A stretch of DNA of 64,000 nucleotides from Siphonodentalium dalli (GCA_032622095.1 CP136061.1:98577345-98641344); one strand, 5' to 3'. Counted from the first letter of the stretch, positions 23,077 to 35,706 are shown. Notes: generated by a model from the letters alone, not told the origin. Translations and numbers: made by a program.

Positions 23077-24751
23077 GGAATCAGGGAGCTAAATGTGTTC
23101 TAGAGTCGGGGAGCGAGTACACCGTGGAACCCTAAAGGTGAAGGTAACTGAAGAATGACCTTCACCTGGATTTTTCCAGATCAAATTTGGCTGTGGGATA
23201 GCCCCGTCGTACACTTGGGGATTTATTTTTAAAAGTAAACACATAACCTATGATTTTTTTTGCATTTTCGTGATCAACTGGTGTCAATCTAGCTGGGTAA
23301 ACATCACTGGTATGGCCTGCAGGCTTCAATTAAGTGAATTTGGCGGAAACGTTAACACTGTCGCCTATGGGAAACCATTTAGTTCAGTGATTCCTATAGG
23401 AAAAATATGAATGTTACGAAATTTCACGTCTCGCCATGATAAGTTGTTAATTCCATATTTTCTTATTTTCAAATGATAATGACCACATTTTGGACAGATT
23501 TAAAGAAGAAACGCATGGATTCGCCTGTAGATAGTAAAGAAAGTGATAAATCTGGGAATTTTGCATGGACATCAGGTACCATTAGGGGGTCAGGGAGGCC
23601 AAAGGCCCCCTCCCCAAAAAATTGAGTAGTGTTAGCCCCCCCCCCCCCCCATTGGGAAAAGGTGGCAGTTAACCCAATTAAGATTTCCCGGCACCCAGTA
23701 GCCTTATTGGGGACCGTAGTCCCACCCCAAGTCGGGGGGGGGGGGGGGTGATGGCATCGCCAGTAGTGTTAATGTCGTGCAAAACTGTCATGGCAGGTTT
23801 GTTAAACAGACAGTATGCCCTGCCATCTGGTAAAATTTCATGCCTGAGACTGTGGCTGATGTTGTATGATTATGTTTAGATATTTAAATTGACTTATAGT
23901 TGCTTTATTATGCTATTAAAGTATTTTTTATTTAAATTTTCTGTTAATTTTTGTAAATGTTTATTATAAATTGACAAATTTTGCATGAAAAGGGTTTAAA
24001 ATTGGACAAGTTATCCCACTCAAAATGAATATTAACATATCCTCTTCAATTTAGTAATAGTATGGTATATAAGGGCATTCTTCAGTTATACGAGATGCAT
24101 CAGCTAGTAAAATTGAAAAAAAAATCTAAATTGTTTGGCTTTATTTTGAGGATTGACACTAATTTTCAGGATGCCTCATATTGGAAAAATAAACAACTAC
24201 TGCTCGATATAATCCATTTTTTATTTCAGTAAGGTCTATATTTTGATAAAATACTATAAGAAACGCTGTGTTTCACACATATACATATATATAGGAATCA
24301 GGGAGCTAAATGTGTTCTAGAGTCGGGGAGCGAGTACACCGTGGAACCCTAAAGGTGAAGGTAACTGAAGAATGACCATCACCTGATACATGCGACACGT
24401 TGTTAAAGGATGACATCGCGTTTATTTAATTTGTACATAATATCTAAATAATTTAAACAGGTGAATGAATGGGGGAATGGATTTTTGTGAGCGGGAAATT
24501 TATTTAACTAGCTGCTGTAGTTCTGGATTTGTCCAGATAAAATTTGGCTGTGGGATAGCCCCGTCGTACACTTGGGGATTTATTTTTAAAAGTAAACACA
24601 TGACCTATGATTTTTCTTGCATTTTCGTGATCAACTGGTGTCAATCTAGCTGGGTAAACATCACTGGTATGGCCTGCAGGCTTCAATTCAGTGAATTTGG
24701 CGGAAACGTTAACACTGTCGCCTATGGGAAACCATTTAGTTCAGTGATTCC
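23077..24751. mobile_element. Composite element flanked by TGTA
   Basis: It is absent from the proximal cassette, whose empty site has one TGTA (40880-40883). Here TGTA stands at 23073-23076 and 24752-24755. The outer ends are GGAATCA and TGATTCC. It consists of two direct copies of one unit, unit A (23077-23394) and unit B (24294-24751), around about 900 bases with long C and G runs. Unit A lacks roughly 130 bases present in unit B. Both units have the same GGAATCA/TGATTCC ends. Confidence 0.6.
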
Positions 24752-25079
24752 TGTAGTGCCCATTCCTCTGCAGCAATGAAAGCAAGCGTTTTTGTTTAAT
24801 GGTATATTGTCTATGTAGAGTTATCCCGCTTACAATAGTTAACACTTGCAAGTGCACAGACGTGTTGGTTAAATACCCTTTCAAGATCCAAATTAGTTTG
24901 GTTTATTTGGCTTTCGTTATATTAGAAAAGACATCATGAGCAGATCTGATCCAATAATATGGGAAATTGCCCAAAACATTTAATTTATTATACAACGCTC
25001 TCTAATAATTACTGTTGGCATCAGCGTGAAGCGAAATTATAAACGCGCCTCGCATTATGTCATTTTCGACTTTCCGAAA
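24752..25079. other. Intron sequence shared with 40884-41230
   Basis: It resumes the alignment with the proximal cassette until the inverted-repeat element that starts near 25080. No gene seen. Confidence 0.5.
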
Positions 25080-25899
25080 TATTCCAGTCAATGTAGTGAT
25101 TTAACCTCACACTAATTGCAACAGAATTTCTGTCACCGCTATGGTGTATAGAAATGTTCACCAAACAACATATAAAAAGTCCCAAAAAGTCCCACATTGC
25201 AAACTTGTGATTTTTGATGACTAAAACTTTCGTAATTTCTCAGAATTGCTAATGAAAAGTGTGCACCAATCGGTTCAACACGCTGTGCGAAGCTAATTGG
25301 CAAGTTGGCAAGCCAGAAACTCGATAAACATTACAATTCACTTGTTCCCAATAATGGTCAGTGTAAAGTACATACAATCGTCCCTGTCTGCAATAACCCA
25401 ATAAACCTTATTATTTTCAATCGATTAGCACACGTGGCGATCGGTGTATGGAAAGCCGATTCGCCGCAATTACGACGCATGGGCGCCGTACCGTATATCT
25501 TATTCTATACAAATAGTTGGACCATGGGAGCTGAAAATTGGTAGACATTAGTAAATTGACACGGGGAATATTATGAGATAGGTGCCCTTTGCGTCAGATG
25601 ATTTAAAGGGGCACTCATGATTGATTAATTTAATTAAATAATTAATTACAGGCATACCTAAAATGGTTGGACACATGGGTTGAAAATTGTTAAACAGGTT
25701 TAAAATGACCAGAGGAATGTCATGGTATAGGTGCCTTTGGCAACTGATGACTTAAAGGGGGGTTAATAAAATATATTAACAATCAATAAAGAGCGTCTAT
25801 TATCAGCTTGGACGATATGAGGGGAAATTGTTATGCATGGATATTTAACTTGACTCATGGATTGCCATGGGTAGGTGTTGGGGATCTAGAATGACTTAA

Positions 25900-27045
25900 A
25901 GTGGCACTAATAGTTAGCAATAAAGAGCGTTTATTGTCAGCTGAGAAATTGAGAATATGTGGAGGGAAAATAGGGGTAAAACATTCCATAACAAGAGATG
26001 GACTGTCGTCCGGTGCATACCACATCGTGGCATACCGCCTCGTGTGGGCATATCTATTACTTATGAGGGCTATACTCAGACAGATGGACCCAAACACCAG
26101 CATTTTCATATAAACAAAGATGAGTAACTATAGAACAATAAAAACAAAACAAACATTTGAATGTGCCATTAAATGTCCTCATAGTGGTGAACATCCATAC
26201 AAAATTTCATTGAGATCCGAGCATTACTGTTCAAGTTATGAGCTGAACAGACATTGGATGGACCAAACAACCAACATTTCCAGATAAACAAAGATGAATA
26301 ACTCTAGAATGGAAAAGCAGAACAGAACAATGGAACCCTCTATTGAATGTCCTCATAGTAGTGAACATCCATACCAAATTTCATTGAGATCCCAGCACAA
26401 CTGTTGAAGTTACGACATGAAGAGACACCAGACGGACAAAAAATCCAACATTTCCAGATAAACAAAGATGTATAACTCTAGAATGGAAAATCCGAACAAA
26501 ACAATGGAACCCTATTTTTAATGTCCTCATAGTAGTGAACATCCAGACCAAATTTCATTGAGATCCCAGCACAACTGTTGAAGTTACGACATGAACAGAC
26601 ACCAGACGGACCAAAAAGCCAACAATTTCAGATAAACAAAGATGAATAACTCCAGAATGGAAAATCCGAACAAAACGATGGAAGCCTCTTTGTAATGTCC
26701 TCATAGTAGTGAACATCCATACCAAATTTCATTGAGATCCCAGCACAACTGTTGAAGTTATGACACGAAGAGACACCAGAAAGACCAAAAATCCAACATT
26801 TCAAGATAAACAAAGATGAATAACTCTAGAATGGAAAATCCGAACAAAACGGTGTAACCCTCTATTGAATGCCCTCATAGTAATGAACAGCCATACACAA
26901 TTTCATTGAGATCCGAGCACTACTGTTCACGTTGTGACATGAACAGACATCGGACGGACGTACGGACGGACGGACACACGATACGACGGACGGACGGACA
27001 TGTGCAAAACAGTATACCCCTCATTTTTTTAAGGGGGTATAATAA
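25900..27045. repeat. Tandem array of about 165-base units ending in GGAC microsatellite and hairpin
   Basis: Five degenerate units repeat AACAAAGATGAATAACTC and CCAAATTTCATTGAGATC. They end with an ACGGACGGACGGAC stretch (26943-27000) and a terminal hairpin TATACCCC...GGGGGTATA (27012-27042). The same design recurs elsewhere in the window with different unit sequences. Confidence 0.7.
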
Positions 27046-27066
27046 GCACACAGTATATTTATATGT

Positions 27067-28971
27067 TAACAGACCTTGTAATTGAGCAGGTACTAATGCG
27101 TAGTGTCAAAACAAGCGGAGGTGTAACAAGAGGTAGGGGCATGGCGGAACAACAGCGATTGACTTGGTAGCAGAGTATGCCTGCCTGCATTGATATTAAT
27201 GATGCAATGCAAAGCCTTACAGGAGTAAACTTCTCCACCAATGACCAGAATAAAGAGACTGGAACGACCAGACAAGTGAGAGATATGAAAGACAGTATAA
27301 CTGTTGGGTTAATATTAGTGCAAAAGAAATCCTTTTTCACGAGAAGCCGGTTTGTACAACATCATGGACGGAGTCGCTGTTCATGCAGTAGTTGATGTCG
27401 ACACATCGAAAGAAGTTGGCCAAAAGATTATTGATGCTATGGTAGGGTGCAAACTGGATGATTTTGTATTCAAGCGTGCATTCCAAGCAAAAACTCTTGC
27501 TTACAAATCTGCTATCAATATCGAAGGGGATGTAGTTCAGGTTGATCCACAACTCCTTTTCCAGCGACTTGTCATTGTTGCGCCAAACGAAGAAGATAGG
27601 GCAGATCTCTTCAAGTATGAACTTAAAAGTTATCCCACATCACTGTTCAACAGATCGCTGATGCTTCTAGAACCACATAAGCCTGTTCTCGCAGACGCAA
27701 TTTGGACCCTTCTGCCAGATAAAGTGGAAACTATTCCTGATCGTCCAAATGTCTCATACATGTATGTACTTGATGGTGGTGCACTTCTTCATCGGATACC
27801 ATGGTCATATGGTAATGCTACATATGGCCATATGTTGTCAGCTTATTGTCGCTATGTGCAGAAGAAATACATGAATTCGTCAGTAACAGTGGTATTTGAT
27901 GGCTATGGTTCTTCGTCGACCAAGGATATGACACACCAGAGAATGGGGTCAGGAAAAGTCAGTGGCATGGTAAAGTTTGATGAAACGATGAAGGCTACAG
28001 TCAAGAAGGAAGTGTTCTTAAGTAACAATACCAACAAGCAGAAGTTCATCAATCTACTCGGAGAACAGCTCATGAAGTTGGGTTGTGACATAAAACACGC
28101 TGAATCCGATGCTGATTTGCTAATCGCACAGACTGCCATTGATGCATCATTAACGAATGACACCATCGTGATAGGAGAGGATACAGATATCCTAGTTCTA
28201 CTCTGCTATTATGCTGAAGCTAATGGTCACAATATTTTCTTTCGATCGGAACCAAAGGCGAATGTCAGGAAACAGCCAAAATTTGGGATATTAATGAAGT
28301 TAAGAAACAGCTGCTGTCGGCACTACAGTCTCGGCACCCATATGTGACAATATACATTTTATACATGCGATTTTAGGTTGCGACACAACATCAAGACTAT
28401 TTGGAATAGGAAAAGGGGCCTCATTGAAGAAATTTATTTCCAATGACGATTTCCGCCAATATGCCGCTGTGTTCAACAACGTACATGCCACTTGTGATGA
28501 AATCACAGATGCAGGCGACAAGGCCCTGCATGGTACTTCTGTACAATGGTGATGCTGACAATGATCTCAACGAACTCCGATTTCATGTTTTTTTTTGGCA
28601 AAAGGATTGGTACGGGATCTTCGCACATAGAGCCGCGACAACTTCCACCAACGTCAGGAGCTGCAAAATACCACAGCCTCCGAGTATATTGCCAGATCCA
28701 ACACTGGAAGGGTTTATCAAATGATTTAGACATTCGGGATTGGGGTTGGACTATTGAAGATAATATTGTTTCACCAATTCGAATGGACATGCCACCTGCT
28801 CCTGAAAATCTGTTGAAGATTATTCGCTGTAATTGTGTTAAAGATTGCAGTAAGAAGCGATGTTCTTGCAAGAAGAACGGATTGAACTGTTCCGCAACAT
28901 GTGGTCACTGTAAAGGATCTTCATGTACCAATTCGGCAGCACAAATAGACAGTGATGATGACGACTTTTAA
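27067..28971 (+). pseudogene. Decayed FEN1/XPG-like nuclease with CXC tail
   Basis: Plus-strand pieces of one protein can be followed through at least five frame breaks and a TAG at 27168-27170. The central piece (27352-28262) carries FEN1/PIN-type acidic signatures in order: VLDGGALLHR, VVFDGYGSSSTKD, ESDADLLIAQTA and VIGEDTDILVLL. These match the metal-binding Asp/Glu motifs of the XPG/FEN1 nuclease superfamily. The C-terminal piece (28546-28971) has RQLPPTSGAAKYHSLRVY and a cysteine-rich block CSKKRCSCKKNGLNCSATC like CXC (tesmin/TSO1-type) domains, then an acidic end. An upstream piece (SMPACIDINDAMQSLTGVNF) precedes. I recall related uncharacterised proteins in invertebrate genomes. It sits inside an inverted-repeat element, so a transposon gene is likely. 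Confidence 0.7.
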
Positions 28972-29582
28972 AGTATATAGTTTAGCTGACAATATAGTGA
29001 CTATCTAGTCAACATGCACAACTTATAGAACCCTTTGTTTATGATTGCCGTTCAATTTGTCTAAGTCTAAGCTACCATTTTATTCAAAAATATCACGTGA
29101 TGTGTTAAAAACCTTCATATAAACAATCTCAATAGTAGCCAACACAAAATGTGAGAGATTTTATAAACCATTAGCCCCCTAAAATGACTTAAATTGACCA
29201 AATGGTGAAATCAGATATTTCAGAAAAACGAATCGCTCTCTATATAAAAAACTTAGTCATCTTTTTTTTTAAATACCATGTAATGTGTAAACCTTTATAT
29301 ATACAATCTAAATGGTAGCTAACATAAACTATGAACGATTTTTATCAAACATTAGGCCCCTAAAATTACTTAAATTGACCGAATGGTGAAATCATATATT
29401 TCAGAAAAAACGAAACGCTCTCTATATCAAAAACTAGGCCAAAAACCAGGTAGGCGACCTCAATTTTGTTGGGACTTTTTGTATAGTGATGTCTGGACAC
29501 TACTCTATACATAAATGAAGAGAAAAATTATGTTGCAATTAGTGTGAGGTTGGCCAATATATTTAGCCAGATTGACTAGACT

Positions 29583-31070
29583 AAAAGTTTTGCAAAACAG
29601 CCAGACTATACTCTCTCTCTGTTGAAAGTAGACACACGAAGGGCTGATCAACAAAACCTTGCACTATAAAGACTCGCATAACGTATAGATGTATATAGGT
29701 TCGATTACTTCGGTATAATATATTGATCCGACTGATTGTTATTAGTGTCATTCAAAACTCACCTTTTCCCGCCATTTACGTTAACAAGGTAGAGTCGCAT
29801 TGACCGCTAAATTGAGGAATTGTCCGCTATTTTTGGTCAGTAGAATACAATGGGCTGGTGATGTATGAATTTCACATTCTTGGGTAAAACGTTAGGCTGA
29901 CTTTTAGTGTTTTGAATACATTTTTTTGCGATTCTGCATGGAGAATTATGTCTTTTATTGATGTTCGTTACTCTATTAAATTTAGGATTATTTAAAAAGT
30001 TGATTTTCCGAAACATAAACATGAATCTTAATTCTTGCAATGAACAACATGATACCTTAATGGAATAACAGAAATTTTATTATTTTAAAGCCAAACGCGA
30101 AGTCAGATCTGCGAAGTAGATTCCCAAGTGTGAAGCAATAAACCAGAGTTGCCAGAAATAAAAAAAATTAAAGTTAGGTCTGAAAGTTTACTATGTATAT
30201 ATGCGGTTCGGAAACCTGCGACGAGTATCACATTCTATTGGTCTCTAAATATTTTGTCACTTTCAGGAAAAAATATATTCCTAACTATTATACTGTTTGA
30301 ACCCTTCACTAGAAAAGTTGTATGCATGGCATCCTTTCTATTGAAAATATATCTCTATTAAAGAACGTTAGAATCTATTTGAAACAATTCTTTAAAGGTA
30401 CGGTTGGCCTTGGCGGTGGGTATCCTGTGAAAATATTTCCACCCGTCAAAAACCGCCACAAACAGAAAGAACATCAAAATGTAGACAGACTTTGTCCGTA
30501 TACCAATAAGAAATATCGCATAAACAGTATGTTATTGTCAAATGTTTGACCATTGTTATGTAAACAAAAGCATAAAAAGTTACTTTTCTGGTGTTTGTTT
30601 ATATTATGATAGTAAACATAAAGAGCGTTCTTTGTTGGTGAATTCCTGATATGGAACTAATAAAGAGCGTTTATGCCAGTTGTGTGTGATTAGCCAGTAG
30701 CATTGTGCTGTCTTCTGTAACACAATCAGGATCTTGCTTAGGTAAAATATAGTAGGTCTTTATGATAACATGCTGTTTACGTGATGGTCATGGTATATAT
30801 GAACGAAACTGTATGCGTTTTAATGTTTTTCTGTTTACGGTGGTTAGAACAAATATGAATATTTTAAACAACCAAGGCCTCACGTGCCTTTAAAGAGTAC
30901 AATAATCTATGGATATAAATGTGAATTGCTATGTTAATTTTATTTATACGTATGTATACACGTGTGTATATCTGTGTATACAGTATACATATTCATGCAT
31001 GTTTCACAGTAATTTGTGGCTTTTCGCTTTAAACTCGATCATTCAAACTGGAATATAATTGGCATGGTGT
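29583..31070. repeat. R2: intron copy between the two cassettes
   Basis: It matches 41231-42547 (the live FN3-1b downstream intron) apart from the MITE at 30397-30888. It leads into the FN3-1b stump at 31071. Confidence 0.7.
30397..30888. mobile_element. MITE with TTTAAA/TTAA target duplication
   Basis: It is present only in R2; R1 (near 4750) and R3 (near 42400) keep the empty TTTAAAG site. The ends are GGTACGGTTGGCCTTGGCGG and, inverted, GGCACGTGAGGCCTTGGTTG. TTTAAA flanks both sides, compatible with a TTAA duplication. A diverged full copy is at 48786-49305. It carries two AAAGAGCGTT motifs 42 bases apart. Confidence 0.75.
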
Positions 31071-31113
31071 ACCTTCTTTTCTGTTGTTATCACTTCGAGC
31101 AGGACCTGACCGC
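31071..31113 (-). pseudogene. Stump of the FN3-1b exon between the cassettes
   Basis: It matches the last 35-40 coding bases of 42548-42743 and stops at the same internal breakpoint as the stump at 4948. A donor-like GTACAC remains, but there is no acceptor and the rest of the exon is gone. Confidence 0.7.
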
Positions 31114-32037
31114 ATAATATGCCTAATGTATATGGCGAATGGTGAATAAATGAATCTGAATTTGATAACACAAGACAACACTTCCTCAATAATAATTTAT
31201 TCTCATTCTTAGAAAGTCTTCATAAACAATATAATACAGTGCGAAAACATTCAACTTAGTATAAAGCGTAATAAAATCAGCACATATACATTGTGAACAC
31301 TGGGTTATGTCACACATACCAAAGAGAATACACACGAATACGTGTAACTTGTATCCAAAACATAGAGGACACAAAACTGAAATACCATATCACAGAAACC
31401 ATCGATTTATAATATGACGTGATTACCAAATTAAAATAGAGTTATGGAAGTGGTAACTAGAAAATAGAGTTGTCCCGCTTTCTATAATAGAGTTATTCCG
31501 CTTAGTTTTGCTCAGCATCCAATATGGACCGAAAGACGCATATTTCTAATTCAGACAGGTGACATACAAATTTACCTAACAGGTCAATCAAACAATTGCA
31601 TCATATTGCATGATACTGTCATACTAACATCCATTTATTCGGGTAATCCTCGCCAGTTTCACCTGTGTTTTCACCATATATACACTTATTTTAAACCGAT
31701 GTTACCGCTCCATAAATAATATATTTATACACCGAATACACCTGAATCAAATCGATATAATTTAGAAAAAATATAGCAACAATACGGTCTTTCAATGTCG
31801 GTAGAGTTATTTGCTTAGACGTTTACATTACGAAATGCTGTTCAAAAAATAAACTTGAATTCTGACCTGAATTAGAGGCTAAAGCTACTGATGGTAGTAC
31901 ATGTACATACTATCAAGTTACACACATAATCCTAAACTCACAGGACATCAACCTTACACATGTGTACAATCAAGCATCCACCCCTTCAGTCTCACCAGGT
32001 TCTCATAGTTCAGAATGTCAATAAAATGTCAATGTCA

Positions 32038-32529
32038 AGGCCCACTTAATTTTCGAACCCCCAGATCACATATATAAAATATATCCCCATATTATATACC
32101 ATTTGAAAATGGAAGCCACAAAACATTGTATTATCAACTTATCCGGTGTAATAAACTGCGAGCATGTTGTTTTTGTTTTTGTTTTGTTGTTTTGAGTTAC
32201 CAACGTGTTTCTGTCATCTAAATTGTAGAAAAGGTGTATTATTTTAAATGGAGGAGGAAAAACACAATATTTTAAATATAGAGATATTCCCCTTCCATTG
32301 AAAATACATCTCTAGTTTTAATTCTATTGCACAACGTGAGCCAAACGGGGGTAATCTTCCTATGATGTCAGCTGTTTTCTATTTTCTATGGGCATCTTCT
32401 GAGACACAGACGTTGCAAATGGTGATGAATTAGACTATTTTAATCATATGTTATGGCCTATATTATTACTAACACCGTATATCAAGTCACCATAAAACAG
32501 TAATCGGTAACTATAAATTAAGTAGGCCT
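32038..32529. mobile_element. TTAA-type MITE, copy in proximal cassette
   Basis: Duplicated partner of 5921-6404 with the same AGGCCCACTTAATTTTCGAA end and TTAA kept at the right side (32530-32533). It was in place before the cassette duplication. Confidence 0.65.
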
Positions 32530-34175
32530 TTAAGGTTAGGATCACGCGCTGACAAATTTGTTTGGTAATTTTACAGGCACCTCGTAGTATTTTTACATAA
32601 TTAGAACAATATCTCTCATATTGTGAAGGTGAACAGGTATTGTTATAGTAATTTATTATACCACTGCGTCTATTCTTCCCTAAATACCACTATTGTTTGA
32701 CTATCTAATCCAAATCGTCGGATCACACTGAGTGAGATTTCCCTGGATCAAATCATATCACACTCCTACGGAAATTGCCAAGATGTGCCGAATTGACGAC
32801 AACTAACTATGTATCCGTTAAAAATAAACTATAGTAAGAAAATTTTACCGCTGACGTGACAAAAAATATGTAATTAAATTGTTATTATTGTAAACTGGGC
32901 GTCATATATAAAACCTTTTATCACAGGAGTGAGTTGATCCGTGTCATCGCACCACGTCTCGTTGAGGTGGGCAGATTTCCGGATAAAATTCGTTGCCTGT
33001 GGCAACTCGTTTGATCCAGCAATCTGCCCACCTCAACTCGACATGATACTACGACAAGGATCAACACACTGTTGTGATAATATGTATCACACATTGGTTA
33101 TAATGGATAATGATTGCCCCTTCAGACCGATATTGAAATTCAGATTTTTTTGAAAATTCACGAATGGAGCACCTTCATAAGAATACCGTCGGTTTTAAGT
33201 AATTTTTAGTTTGACCTGGTTAACCGAATATAGTCTTGTGTAATTGTGTTTAACTTGCTGTCAAATCCAATTAAGTATCTTTGGACAAGTGAAGTTCGGT
33301 GGTCATGGAGGTATTCACCCCTGATAAAAAAAAGGCCCTGCTAAGTTTATATGATGTTCGTGGGTCCCGATGAGTTAGCTCTGATAATGGTGGGGAAAAT
33401 TGTACCAATATATCGTGGTATTTGGCTAATCCGAGCGATTCGAAGAAATGTTAAAAGGCATTCATGAACATAATTACATTTATCCACAGCTCACGATATA
33501 TATTGCCTGCATAAAGCATATTATTATCTATCTCTTAACTAACCCCATTTCCGATTGGGCAAAAGCCGCCACGTGATAGTCCTGGAAAAAGTCATATTGG
33601 ATTCCCGATAGTCATATTGGACTCCTGACTGTACAATATCACTTTTTATTGGGACTCCGTGACGTCACGAATTAACTTTATTGCGACATAAATCGGTGAA
33701 ATTGTGATGCGCGCGCAACACTGGTGGATTTTAGCAGACGTTTCACTTCCGCGTTGAATTTTTTTCACACTTTCGTGTTTACTTTTCCAAATCATGCTTT
33801 CTGATGATCAAAATACAGGCTTTTATCGAGAATTAAGTGCCGACAAATACCAAAAATAACCAGAGATATCTAAAATGACAACACTTTATCTTAACGTCAT
33901 TGTTTTGCCCCACCAATATATCATATAGCAGGACCCATGAACATCATATCGACCACTTTACCAGGGGTGTGATTGTGCAAATGCAATGCTATATGGTGAA
34001 CCCGTGTATACTGTTTACGAAGTTAAAATTAATCATATACGCTCATCACAAACATTAACAACAAATCATAACATTTACATATCTAACAGGGAGTAAAATA
34101 ACTGTATTGTTTCCAAAATTAAAATGCCATGGAAAATTTAATAGCTACTCGGTCATTTTAGTGTTCTCATGCAGC

Positions 34176-34181
34176 TTTATT
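34176..34181 (-). promoter_or_regulatory. Candidate polyadenylation signal, proximal terminal exon
   Basis: AATAAA on the minus strand about 355 bases after the proximal stop codon, at the position matching 8064-8069. Confidence 0.35.
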
Positions 34182-34534
34182 ATCTAAGAAAACCAATCGC
34201 TGAACCAACTTTATCTATAGAAACAAACAAGATGTTGAAGTGTATGCAGCTGACCGACCTCCAAACATAATGTTATTTGCACAGCAAAAACATAAAATTT
34301 AAGTATGTTAATCTCTGGCAGTGAAGTGAATTAACTGGCAATGTTTTGTGATACGCGCGCAGAGCATCTATGTGACGTGATCCAGTCAATCAACGATATA
34401 TATAGTGCAATGGCAAGCAACATGCTCAATGAAATAACAAATTATATAGCATTTTCCAATAATTGATTTGCATAATGCTAAGCTATATACCAGTTATTTT
34501 ACTCCATGAAATCTAACAATACATTCATATCTAA

Positions 34535-35706
34535 TCACACTTCCGACGATCCGCTGTTTGGCGAGTATGGTGGTGGTAACCGGTAAGCTGGTGGCATTTC
34601 TTTAGGTGGCCGGTATGCTGGTGGGTTCGGCCCCTGACCAGTTGCTACGCCGTTGCTAGCACTTCCGTTTGCGTCGCCATTCGGGCTGTCTGTAAATGTC
34701 TGAAATGCTGGTCCCGTGTATTGCGTAGCTGGAGTGCCGTTTGACGTTGGCGTGTCGGGTGCGTTCGATTCGTCAGACGGGAGAATGAGTGGGCTCTGAG
34801 GTCGCAGTGACGGATCATCGTACTCTATGTCGTTAGGAAGAATAATGGGTTTCGTGCGACGTTTAAACTCGGTGGGCGTGTCCGCTTGTCGTTGTCGCGT
34901 GCGCGAACACTTCCAATATATGAACACCATTATGATGACTAGTATAAGCAATATTATAACGGCTATAATGGCAGGCAAAATCACCGACGCCCAAATGTCA
35001 AAGTCAGAAGACTGCTGTGGCGCGACAGGTAACGGGGAGCACGAACCGAGAGTTTTTAAATCCACAGAAGAAACGGTGAACGGATGCAACGCAGATGCAA
35101 ATTCTCCTTTGGGCCTTCCGTTAGAATCTACCATAAAATTATGTAGATGCGATATTGAATCGTTCTTACAGTCGAATCCGGACAGAGAACTGTTAGACCA
35201 CACGAGTACTACGGATCCTTTACGAATATCAACTACGTCGATGTAGCGAGCACTCTTGTCTCCAAAGAAATGCGCTAGTTTTTCCACCAAATCTATAGCT
35301 TTTTCACGAGACGCGATGAAGCGACGGTAACTATTGTGTAGAGTTATATAGAAGAGATGCGTAGCAGGAAGAGACTGAGATGCAGTGTTGTTGATGGAGA
35401 TCTCAAACGTGTCTATAAACTCCTCCCCTTTCGAATCACTTGCTACGATGAGGAACTTATACGGCGAACCTCGACTGTCTGAAGGAAGCGGTAATCCTTC
35501 TAACGAATGTGAATTTTCGTCGTACTGAATCCAGAAATTCAGAGGGATATCTCCACGGGGTAGACGGACTGAGATATCTAAGCTGTCTGCGCCGCCGTCC
35601 TCGTCCACAAAGGTTGTGTTGCGTATTTTATATCGGAAGACCTCTCCTTGGTATGCGGTGAGCTCTCCGATTTTCTCGAATGGTCTCGGCGGTGAATTGG
35701 CTTGCT
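34535..35706 (-). CDS. DAG1: Dystroglycan terminal exon, proximal cassette (main copy)
   Basis: Acceptor TTTCAG before 35706 (phase 1), 389 codons, stop TGA 34535-34537. It opens EQANSPPRPFEKIGE and gives: a cadherin-like domain (acidic NTTFVDEDGGADSLDI, then FEISINN); the SEA-type domain with DIRKGSVVLVWSN, where alpha and beta subunits are expected to separate at Gly-Ser (GGATCC, 35213-35218); a membrane span at about 34914-34983; then a basic juxtamembrane segment. The cytoplasmic tail of about 125 residues has two PPAY motifs and PPPY (34565-34576), followed by SPNSGSSEV. Order, spacing and motifs match vertebrate beta-dystroglycan. The last PPxY is the known dystrophin/utrophin-binding site. 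It is the first terminal exon met by the transcript and keeps the canonical PPPY-x-P tail, so it is probably the working copy. Confidence 0.92.

Larger units (their letters stand above)
25080..29582 (+). mobile_element. 4.5-kb inverted-repeat element carrying a nuclease/CXC gene
   Basis: It is missing from the proximal cassette at about 41228. Its inner ends are inverted copies of about 95 bases with indels: AACCTCACACTAATTGCAAC from 25103 and GTTGCAATTAGTGTGAGGTT ending 29551, each with an AAAAAGTCCCA block further in. The match may reach out to AGTCAAT. The exact edge and target duplication are unclear. The cargo includes degenerate repeats with GACTTAAAGGGGCAC (25540-25900), a tandem array (25900-27045), the decayed gene at 27067-28971 and a twofold repeat of about 180 bases (29098-29440). 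Confidence 0.6.
31114..34534. other. 3' flank of the proximal cassette
   Basis: The near-identical partner of 4987-8424. It contains the copies of the TTAA element (32038-32529), the hairpin (32934-33063) and the inverted-repeat element (about 33311-33975). The right end must hold the 3' untranslated region. No other gene seen. Confidence 0.6.

Noticed and set aside
34827-35246. Plus-strand frame of 139 codons opposite the terminal exon (also 8723-9058)
   Set aside because: Antisense shadow of the dystroglycan coding exon.
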